Shown in pieces: positions 56,842 through 64,000 of a stretch of DNA of 64,000 nucleotides. The stretch is from a bacterium (GTDB taxonomy: Bacteria > 4484-113 > JAFGCY01): the NCBI GenBank assembly GCA_016932385.1, contig JAFGCY010000084.1, positions 1 to 64,000 on the forward strand, read 5' to 3'. The notes beneath the pieces were generated by a model. It was not told the DNA's origin and searched no databases. It saw only the letters and a list, made by a program, of their open reading frames with translations. A program made the translations under genes and the position numbers. Positions within the stretch are counted from its first letter, which is position 1. Each line of letters opens with the position of its first letter.

Positions 56842-58161
56842 ATGTCGGCTTCAGCTACCACAAAACAGGTTAACCCCGACCGGCGGCGCCCGACGGGCTA
56901 TTGGCTCGGAACCATCATCGTTACCGTCTTTACGGCGGTTTGCATCCTGGCCTTCATCGGCCTGATGTTCCGTCCCCAGTCGGACAACGGCATCCGCATC
57001 TGGCTGTTGAACCACGCGCCGGACCAGACGGTAATCATCAACCCATTCAACGGCGTCGTGGAAAAGAAATTCCAGGTCGCCGACGGCTTGCGCGGGCTGG
57101 CCTTCAGCCGGGATGGCACGAAGGCTTATTTCTACAATGTCGTCGATGTTTCAAACCGCCTGACCGTCAAGGATACGCGAACCTACCTGACCGAGGAAGT
57201 GATCGAGGTCGACGGCGTGCCCCAGGGTATCGGCGTGTTTCCGGACAATCGCAAGCTGGCCGTGATTCTGGGCTCCAAGACGGACTTCATGGCCGGCGGC
57301 TTTGACGTGATCGACCTGATGGAGCAGTCCGCCGCCAATCCCGAGCGCAAGAAACGGCTGTACCGCGAGCGCGAGTTGCGGCTGACCCACAAGATCGCTG
57401 TCAGCGACGACGGCGACAAGATCTATTGCGTCGACGCCAAGTCGGACCGGATCAGCGTTTTTTCGTTTAAGCAAAAGCAGCTGATCAAAGAGATCGACCT
57501 GTACGGCGCGCCGGAGGAGCTGTTCTACCCCCGCGTCGGGCAGTACTACTACGTCAGCGTGCTGATGCACCGGGCGATTTATCAGATCGACAAGTCCACC
57601 GACAACGTCGAAGCGGTCTATGTCTATGCATTCCGTGAGCGCAACGAGAAAAAGGACACCGGCAAGCTGCGGCACATGGCGATCACCAGCGACGCCCGTT
57701 ATCTGGTCGGCACAAACTACGAGGACAAGACCGTCGCCATCTGGGACCTGAAAGACCGCAGCAAGAACGATTACGACTGGCAGGATGTGCCGTACTTCCC
57801 CGATGTTTACGAAGGCTCATATCGCTTCGAACGGACGCACTACCTGCCGATCCAGCGCTTCGAACTCAAGGGTGGTTACGATCCGAACATCAAGTACGTG
57901 CCCGGTGGCCAGCACCTGGCCATCGACCCCTTGGACCAGTACCTGGCGGTCGTCGACGATTACGGCGCCGTATACATCTATGACTGGCAAAAAGGCCTGC
58001 GAACCAACTGGAGCTACGAAGGGTCTGGAACCAGTGAACGAACCGGACTGCCGGTTCCGGAGCCGGTGAAAATCGTCGTGGACATTGCCGACAGAACCAC
58101 CGAGATACGGGACATGCAGTTTTCCATTCCGGCCATTCGGAATCAAGACCAGGAGGAGTAA
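56842..58161 (+). CDS. Membrane-anchored beta-propeller-like protein
   Basis: N-terminal TM, repeated YVN/NHL-like blades (GLAFSRDGTKAYFYN, IAVSDDGDKIYCVDAKSDRISVFSF, MAITSDARYLVGTNYEDKTVAIWDL). Confidence 0.75.
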   Translation: MSASATTKQVNPDRRRPTGYWLGTIIVTVFTAVCILAFIGLMFRPQSDNGIRIWLLNHAPDQTVIINPFNGVVEKKFQVADGLRGLAFSRDGTKAYFYNVVDVSNRLTVKDTRTYLTEEVIEVDGVPQGIGVFPDNRKLAVILGSKTDFMAGGFDVIDLMEQSAANPERKKRLYRERELRLTHKIAVSDDGDKIYCVDAKSDRISVFSFKQKQLIKEIDLYGAPEELFYPRVGQYYYVSVLMHRAIYQIDKSTDNVEAVYVYAFRERNEKKDTGKLRHMAITSDARYLVGTNYEDKTVAIWDLKDRSKNDYDWQDVPYFPDVYEGSYRFERTHYLPIQRFELKGGYDPNIKYVPGGQHLAIDPLDQYLAVVDDYGAVYIYDWQKGLRTNWSYEGSGTSERTGLPVPEPVKIVVDIADRTTEIRDMQFSIPAIRNQDQEE

Positions 58162-58583
58162 TGTTGATCGCGGCCGTGGAAGTGTCTGGCATGCAACCGG
58201 TGGCACTGCTGCTATTGACGCTCTATTTGGCCGCCGCCGCGATCCTGGCGCCGCGCGAGTTGAGCTTCCTGGCCAAGGTCGAGCAACCCGACAAACGCCT
58301 GTTCATCACCCAGGATGTCCTGCTGTCGGCCAGCATTCTCGGCGTGCTGATTCCCGCCGCGCTGATCGGCGGTGACATGGGTACGCGCCAGGCCATTTAC
58401 CTGTTCACCGTGATCGGGGTGGCGTTCACCTTGCTGTGGATTGTCGCCGTCTGGATGGCGGTGGCCCGGCAACGTTACGTGCTCAAGCTATTGCAGGACT
58501 CAACCCGCGACAGCCAGGTGCAGATCGCCAAAATTGCGGAGCAGCTCAAACAGGCCCAGACGAAGGAGACGGATGATGCTTAG
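58161..58583 (+). CDS. Membrane protein with C-terminal helix
   Basis: 140 aa, 3 TM, TAATG overlap with previous gene. Confidence 0.65.
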   Translation: MLIAAVEVSGMQPVALLLLTLYLAAAAILAPRELSFLAKVEQPDKRLFITQDVLLSASILGVLIPAALIGGDMGTRQAIYLFTVIGVAFTLLWIVAVWMAVARQRYVLKLLQDSTRDSQVQIAKIAEQLKQAQTKETDDA

Positions 58584-59118
58584 CAACGGACCAGCCTTGA
58601 TGGCCATATTCTGGCAGGCTGCCATGCCCCGCGCCCAGGCCGATGCGCTCAAGTTCACGGTCTATGTCGGCCTGTTCGTCCTGGTCGTAGCGATCGTCAT
58701 GTACTTCGTTTTCAAGAATCTGCGGCCGAAGACGGACAACAGCGCGACCGATAAACTGCGCGAGGAATTCGAAAAGAGCAAGGATACCCTGCTGATGGCC
58801 GCCCAGGCCCGCAAGGCGGCCCGTGAGGCCCAGGAGGGCGCTGAGCGCCAGCAGGACGCCGAAGCCGAAGAGCGCGAGATGCTGTTGAACAACGTCGATC
58901 CCGAACTGGTCTTCGGCAAGACTTGTCCTTTGAGCGGACTGGAAATGATGAACGATCAGGATCTGGTGATCGATCCTTACACCGGCCAGGGCTACCATTT
59001 CAGCTCCTTCCTCAACGACTGGCCCGCCAACCAGGAACGGCCGAAGTATATCTATCGTTATCCCCAGGGCACGATCGTGCGCTCTGACCAGATGGTCGGC
59101 AGCTTCAAAATCGGCTAG
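58573..59118 (+). CDS. Membrane-anchored coiled-coil protein with C-terminal U-box/RING-like segment
   Basis: TM (VYVGLFVLVVAIVMYFVF), coiled coil, then CPLSGLEMMNDQDLVIDPYTGQGYHFSSFLNDW; overlaps previous gene. Confidence 0.6.
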   Translation: MMLSNGPALMAIFWQAAMPRAQADALKFTVYVGLFVLVVAIVMYFVFKNLRPKTDNSATDKLREEFEKSKDTLLMAAQARKAAREAQEGAERQQDAEAEEREMLLNNVDPELVFGKTCPLSGLEMMNDQDLVIDPYTGQGYHFSSFLNDWPANQERPKYIYRYPQGTIVRSDQMVGSFKIG

Positions 59119-59133
59119 CTGGATCGGCGCTGG

Positions 59134-59502
59134 CTAGTCGGCGCACTCGTCCCGGCAGGTACACGGCCCGGCACAAATCTCCAGCGGATCGGCGGTTACC
59201 GCCGGCAGGTGGCAGTCGTCGGGCAGGCAAAGCCAGCCGCAGGGATCGCAGGGCGTCACCGGTTGATGCGGGGGCGCATCCACGCAGATCGCGGCGCAAC
59301 AAGGTTCGCACGGCACGATGCATTGGTGCTCAGGCCAGTCGCAAATCGGGCGGTATTTCGCGATCACGCAGGCCGCGGTAATGATCCGGCAGCAGTCGAT
59401 GGCGGCATCCAGTTCGATGTCGCGGTCGCAATCATCCGCCGCCCAGGCTAGGCCCAGCGGCAGGAACAGGAATAACAGCAGCGTGACAGCCCCGATGCGC
59501 AT
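59134..59502 (-). CDS. Cysteine-rich secreted protein
   Basis: Signal peptide MRIGAVTLLLFLFLPLGLAWA; 18 Cys in about 100 mature residues; TACAAT 6 nt upstream. Confidence 0.65.
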   Translation of the reverse strand: MRIGAVTLLLFLFLPLGLAWAADDCDRDIELDAAIDCCRIITAACVIAKYRPICDWPEHQCIVPCEPCCAAICVDAPPHQPVTPCDPCGWLCLPDDCHLPAVTADPLEICAGPCTCRDECAD

Positions 59503-59562
59503 AGGGAGATTGTAGCGCAGGACGGGCACCTGACGGTCAAGTCGGCGGCCGGCCGGACGTGC

Positions 59563-60324
59563 TTAAGGAACGCGGAAGTTGTCCAGAACCTCGACGACCG
59601 TGGACAGGACCATGATCCGCGAGTAAAGCTTGGAATTGCCCGGCACCAAGAACCAGGGCGCGTGCGGCGCGTCGGTTTCCTTGAACATCGCCTCGGCGTA
59701 TTTGAAATACTCATCGTACTTCTCGCGGTTGCGCCAGTCTTCCTTGGTGATTTTCCACTTCTTAAGCGGATCCTCGGTACGGGATTTAAAGCGCCTGAAT
59801 TGCTCATCCTTGTCGATGTGCAGCCAGAATTTCATCAGACAGTAGTGGTCGTCCGCCAGGTGTTTCTCGAACTGGCGGATCTCCTCTTTGGATCGCTCGT
59901 ACTCCTCCGGCGTATTGAATCCCTCGATGGGCTCGACCAGCATCCGCCCGTACCAGCTGCGGTCGAAGATCGCGATGCGTCCCTTGCTCGGCAGGCGCAG
60001 CCAGAACCGGCGCAGGTAGTGGTGCGACAGCTCCTGCGGCGACGGCGCGCCGATCGCATGCACCTCCAGGCCGCGGGGGTCGAGGAACTGCACCAGGCGC
60101 TTGATCGCCCCGCCCTTGCCGGCCGCGTCCATGCCCTCGAAGATGATCACCACGCGCATGCCGGTGTCCACGATCAAACGCTGCAGGCGTACAAGGTCGA
60201 TCTGCAATTGATACAACTGGGCATCGTATTCCTTGTGTTTTATCTTCCTGGCCAGGTCGAGATCGGCCAGTGAAAGAAGCCTGCCGGGCTTACCATTCGT
60301 GTTGTTCTTTGACTTCTTGGACAT
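59563..60324 (-). CDS. Polyphosphate kinase 2 family protein
   Basis: FEGMDAAGKGGAIKRLVQFLDPRG, FDRSWYGRMLVEP, WKITKEDWRNREKYDEYFKYAEAMF; TAAAAT 6 nt upstream. Confidence 0.92.
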   Translation of the reverse strand: MSKKSKNNTNGKPGRLLSLADLDLARKIKHKEYDAQLYQLQIDLVRLQRLIVDTGMRVVIIFEGMDAAGKGGAIKRLVQFLDPRGLEVHAIGAPSPQELSHHYLRRFWLRLPSKGRIAIFDRSWYGRMLVEPIEGFNTPEEYERSKEEIRQFEKHLADDHYCLMKFWLHIDKDEQFRRFKSRTEDPLKKWKITKEDWRNREKYDEYFKYAEAMFKETDAPHAPWFLVPGNSKLYSRIMVLSTVVEVLDNFRVP

Positions 60325-60412
60325 AGTGTCATTTTAATGCGCCCAGTGGTAAGCGGTAACGATTTGATGAACAGTTGAGGAGAATCTAAACCAGGTTTAA
60401 TCTAGCCGGTTA

Positions 60413-61255
60413 TCAGTCGTCATCGGGTTCGTCACCGTGTTCTTCCAGCCAGCTCAACTGTTCCAGCCGGCGCGTGAACGGCGTGCCCTGGACCGGGTAG
60501 CCGCTGATCGCATCGACAACGATCTGCAGCACATTCAACCGCGCAAATAGCTTGTCGTTTCCCGGCAAAACAAACCAGGGGGCATGCGGCGCGTGGGTGG
60601 CATCGATCATCTTTTGCGCATGGTCGATATAAACATCGTACATGGCGCGGTTGCGCCAGTCTTCGGGGGTCAATTTCCACGATTTGTACGGATTGGCCAG
60701 CCGCCGCTTGAAGCGCTTGAATTGTTCCTTTTGGTCAACGTGGATCCAGAATTTCAATAGCAGGTAGTCCTCCTCGGCCAGGACCTGCTCGAAGCCGCGA
60801 ATCTGAGCCGCGGCACGCTCGTATTCCTGCGCGGTGCACAGCCCCTCGATCGGCTCCATCAGCATCCGGCTGTACCAGGAATAATCGTCGAAAATGGTGA
60901 TCCGACCCCGCTTGGGCAGACGCATCCAGTACCGGCGAAGGTAGTGGTGCGTCGTATCGACTTGGCTGGGCGGCCCCAGGCTGTGCACGCGGTAGCCACG
61001 CGGATCGAGAAACCGGGTCAGCCGTTTGATCGCGCCACCCTTTCCGGCCGCGTCCATGCCCTCGAAAACCAACAGCACGCGCAGGCCGTAATCGCCGACT
61101 TTCTGCTGCATGCGCACAATCTCCAGTAACAGACCGCGCATGCGCTCGTTGTATTCCAGGCGGCTGATCGCGGTCGTCAGGTCGACTTTGGCCAACTCCA
61201 TCTCGGAGCGGTAGCTGACCAAGGCATTGATATCTATAGCGTTGGTTTCACCCAT
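60413..61255 (-). CDS. Polyphosphate kinase 2 family protein, divergent paralog
   Basis: FEGMDAAGKGGAIKRLTRFLDPRG; canonical FDRSWY replaced by FDDYSWYSR; TAATAT 6 nt upstream. Confidence 0.9.
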   Translation of the reverse strand: MGETNAIDINALVSYRSEMELAKVDLTTAISRLEYNERMRGLLLEIVRMQQKVGDYGLRVLLVFEGMDAAGKGGAIKRLTRFLDPRGYRVHSLGPPSQVDTTHHYLRRYWMRLPKRGRITIFDDYSWYSRMLMEPIEGLCTAQEYERAAAQIRGFEQVLAEEDYLLLKFWIHVDQKEQFKRFKRRLANPYKSWKLTPEDWRNRAMYDVYIDHAQKMIDATHAPHAPWFVLPGNDKLFARLNVLQIVVDAISGYPVQGTPFTRRLEQLSWLEEHGDEPDDD

Positions 61256-61331
61256 CGACCCATATTAGTACGAATCTAGGTGCTGCTGAGTGAATTTCCA
61301 GTGAAGAAGGGCATTCGTTAAAACCAACCAA

Positions 61332-62849
61332 TTAGTTTTGTGGATTGTATTTCGACGCGGCCGTGCTGGGCGCCGGAGCCTGCGCATCCGATGTTTGCGC
61401 GCCAGCCAGCATTCCACTCTCATCCAGAGCCAGGACTAGGACGTTACTGACGGGCCGCTGCTCGCTTTCCGCCATATTCAGCACCTCGCCGGCCACGACG
61501 ATCGTGCTCGATCCACCGCCGTCCAAATTCATGGCGGTATACGCTCCTTCCGTCAGCAGCAAGTCGCTGAGCGCTTCCAAGGTCACGCCACCGAATCCGG
61601 CACTTTCCAGCTCCTTGACTACCGCCAGGATCAGCTGGCCGCTTCTGGTCAAAGCGACTGCCGTGCGGCTGCGCTCGCTTTTGGCGATATCGGCCCGTAC
61701 TTTGTCCTCGGCGGAACTGATGTTCACGGCACCGTTTTCGATCAACATCGGGGCGCCGCCGACGGCGCTTCTGGCCTGGACAACCTGGCCGTTCATATCG
61801 GTAATCCGCGTCTCCAGTTGTACGCTGGTTCCAGCCGGAATCTGCTGCAATGGATTGGCCTCGGGGATGATGTCCGTACCGATCAGCATCACCTCCGGCG
61901 CCAGCCACAATCCGCTCGTGCTGTAGCTGTAAAAACGCAGTTGGTTGTTTTCCAGCAGGTAATAGAACATCCCGTTCTGGGGCAGGTTTTCGATGGGATA
62001 CTTGTAGTCGTAAACGATCACTTTACCTGGCTCATACGGATAGTTTTTAGCGCTGACGGGAATGCGGCTGCCGTTGACGATCAGCGCTGTTTCCACGTTA
62101 AAGCGGCCGATCAACACCTGGCCGTCGGTGGTCACAACCATCAACGGCCGCGTTGGATAGACGCCAGTAGCGCGGATGATTCCGTCCTCGACAAGCGTGG
62201 AAAGATGCTCGCCGGCGCTGCCGAAAAAGCCGCCGTTAATAACCACGTCCGCGCCCTCGCGACGGGCGAAACTGGAGGCTTCACGGCGGCGGGTTTTACC
62301 ATCGTAGCGGTCCGCCGCGGCCGTGTACAGGCGTACCTGGGAGCCCGGGTCGATCTTCACCATATAAAGATGAAAATTGCTGTCCCGGTAGGCACTGGTT
62401 TTCTCGATCAGGCTAACCCCGGTAGCCAGTTGGATGGTCTGTTCCGAGCGCACGGAGGTGTAAAAGCGCAGGTAGTAGTTTTGTTGGTCGAAGCGGATCA
62501 ACGGCTGGACCGGCAGGTTCAGGTAAAACCCCAGTTGCAGGTTGTCGCTGGACTGATACGTGCTGATCCGAGTCAGCAGGCTGTGATCGATCTCGGCCAA
62601 CGCTGTTTTGACATCCTCCGGAACAACCAGCTTGCAACCCGTGAAGGTCAGCAGGTAACGGTCCGGATCAAAGCGGAATGCTTCAGTGTAGGCTGGCTTC
62701 GAATCGAATCCCAACCGGATATCCAGGAAATACTGCGAGTGGCTGACCACGATTTCACGTAACTCGGCCGCGCACGCGGGCCTTGCCATGGATACGATGC
62801 CTGCCGCCAATACAGCGCAGGTCAGAAGGAATGCCAGGCGTTTCACCAT
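61332..62849 (-). CDS. Exported phosphodiester glycosidase family (NAGPA/DUF2233-like) protein
   Basis: VVINGGFFG, SAVGGAPMLIENG, RSRTAVALTRSGQLILAVV, TAMNLDGGGSSTIVV; signal peptide; TACAAT 7 nt upstream of ATG 62849. Confidence 0.88.
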   Translation of the reverse strand: MVKRLAFLLTCAVLAAGIVSMARPACAAELREIVVSHSQYFLDIRLGFDSKPAYTEAFRFDPDRYLLTFTGCKLVVPEDVKTALAEIDHSLLTRISTYQSSDNLQLGFYLNLPVQPLIRFDQQNYYLRFYTSVRSEQTIQLATGVSLIEKTSAYRDSNFHLYMVKIDPGSQVRLYTAAADRYDGKTRRREASSFARREGADVVINGGFFGSAGEHLSTLVEDGIIRATGVYPTRPLMVVTTDGQVLIGRFNVETALIVNGSRIPVSAKNYPYEPGKVIVYDYKYPIENLPQNGMFYYLLENNQLRFYSYSTSGLWLAPEVMLIGTDIIPEANPLQQIPAGTSVQLETRITDMNGQVVQARSAVGGAPMLIENGAVNISSAEDKVRADIAKSERSRTAVALTRSGQLILAVVKELESAGFGGVTLEALSDLLLTEGAYTAMNLDGGGSSTIVVAGEVLNMAESEQRPVSNVLVLALDESGMLAGAQTSDAQAPAPSTAASKYNPQN

Positions 62850-63112
62850 GCTAAGCATTGTATAGCAGACGCAGTAAATTCAACCCGGTTCACAGCAAGA
62901 TTGCCATTATCAGTTAGCCACCAACTCGACTACCCCTCAGGCTTATCGCAAGGACCATGTGCGAAAGGCTAAGATAACTATCCTGAGCTACTTGCAGCGC
63001 AATGATTTTAGAACCGCTGTATACATGATATGTCATGGATGTCAATCAATAGTTTGATTTATCAGGTATAATGAGCCGTATCTAATAAGCTCTCAACAAG
63101 GAACTAGGTGAT

Positions 63113-64000
63113 ATGACGCGTACATCCTATATCATAGTCGTTATGTTACTGGGTCTCAGCATCGTAAGCCTGATCGCCTGCCAGGGCGCGCCGGGTAACC
63201 GCGTTGCCATTGATCCGGCAACCGATACCTCATTATCAACAAAGCACGTCGACCTGGCGAGCGCTTTGAATTCGGTGGATGCTGCCGGCGCTCTCGACGA
63301 CCTTGATGCGGACCTGTACGCCCGCCTGAGCACTGAGCTGAAACAAGTGCTGATCGACCTCTACGGCGACGATCCGGTCGCCCGCCGCAACCGGCTGGCC
63401 GCCGCGGTACCCCCCAGCGACACCAGCCGGGCCTGGGCGCCGCAATGCACCAGCACGCTCAGCGGGGAGACGACGCTGTACTTCCGCGGACGCCATGTCG
63501 GTGACTACAACATGGACGGTTTGGTCAGCGTCAGCGATATCACTCCGCTGGGATTCCATTTCAACAAAAACGTCACGGTGGACGCCGATGGATTTCCGGC
63601 GGCAAATGACGATAACGAATGGGCCGCGGTCACGGACGGCAACGAGGACCTGCTCGTCGGGATCAGCGATATCACACCGATCGGCCAGAATTGGGACTCG
63701 CGCCTGCTGGGTTACCGCATTTACCTCGGCATCGCAGGCACCGACGAATCATTCTCTTGGGATACCGAATACCAGCCGAATCCGGACGACGCCGGGCTTC
63801 CCTACAGCCTGGCATTCAGCGACAGCCGCGAGCCGAGCCAGGTTCAGCTGTACTCGTATACGTTTACCCGGCCGGCGCTGAATCCCGGCGAGACTCTCTG
63901 GGCCCGGATTGTGCCCTTTGACGGAACCATCGAGGAAACCCCAACTGAACTTCCGGTTGTGGAGGGAGCCCACGCCCCGCAAAAGTGTCAGATCTGCCAT
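63113..64000 (+). CDS. Lipoprotein with two dockerin/EF-hand-like repeats and a CxxCH at the window edge (truncated, no stop)
   Basis: Lipobox SLIAC; GDYNMDGLVSVSDITPLGFHFN and DGNEDLLVGISDITPIGQNWDSRLLGYRIYLG; last residues KCQICH; open to 64000; SD aagga. Confidence 0.75.
   Translation, partial: MTRTSYIIVVMLLGLSIVSLIACQGAPGNRVAIDPATDTSLSTKHVDLASALNSVDAAGALDDLDADLYARLSTELKQVLIDLYGDDPVARRNRLAAAVPPSDTSRAWAPQCTSTLSGETTLYFRGRHVGDYNMDGLVSVSDITPLGFHFNKNVTVDADGFPAANDDNEWAAVTDGNEDLLVGISDITPIGQNWDSRLLGYRIYLGIAGTDESFSWDTEYQPNPDDAGLPYSLAFSDSREPSQVQLYSYTFTRPALNPGETLWARIVPFDGTIEETPTELPVVEGAHAPQKCQICH

Noticed and set aside
63044-63059. FNR/CRP-like site AATCAA-TAGT-TTGATT
   Set aside because: Half-sites are in the opposite orientation to FNR (TTGAT-N4-ATCAA), and the region is AT-rich; insufficient support.
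63054-63072. Promoter pair TTGATT / TATAAT upstream of 63113
   Set aside because: Spacing is only 7 nt; TATAAT may be a -10 but the -35 pairing is not valid.
1-64000. tRNA/rRNA genes, CRISPR arrays, transposases or integrases
   Set aside because: No T-loop-like GTTCRANNC cloverleaf context, no rRNA-like sequence, no regularly spaced repeats and no transposase motifs were found by reading; a tRNAscan/CRISPR search would be needed to be definitive.

Overview
64 kb bacterial chromosomal window, GC-rich and densely coding on both strands, with about 50 supportable CDSs. I found no tRNA, rRNA, CRISPR array, transposase or phage module. Recognisable housekeeping genes: tyrS, clpC-type AAA+ chaperone, ruvC, ruvA, D-Ala-D-Ala carboxypeptidase, UvrD/PcrA helicase, rimO, tatC plus a TatA/B protein, a ZnuBC-like ABC pair, metK, rpe, a TamB-like giant protein, and two PPK2 polyphosphate kinases. 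Accessory content: a 3-gene electron-transfer operon (4Fe-4S protein / NrfD-HybB-like membrane protein / 23-CxxCH lipoprotein), a second multiheme lipoprotein with a 5'-nucleotidase-like N-terminus, a sigma factor / CHASE2-cyclase / STAS / HDOD signalling cluster, and several lipoprotein or exported families without a recognisable name. Main observations: (1) a recurrent -10-like TAnnnT hexamer 6-8 nt upstream of about 17 start codons on both strands, implying widespread leaderless transcription alongside Shine-Dalgarno-led genes; (2) a canonical -1 slippery heptamer G_GGA_AAC exactly where a conserved protein family continues in the -1 frame (programmed frameshift or indel); (3) three copies of an unknown domain between ruvC and ruvA; (4) a strong inverted repeat (8 bp arms, 9 bp spacer) upstream of clpC; (5) unusual variants of known proteins (tyrS coiled-coil insertion, acidic helicase insertion, PPK2 with altered FDRSWY motif, ferredoxin missing one cysteine). 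All homology calls were made by eye from the translations; no searches were run.
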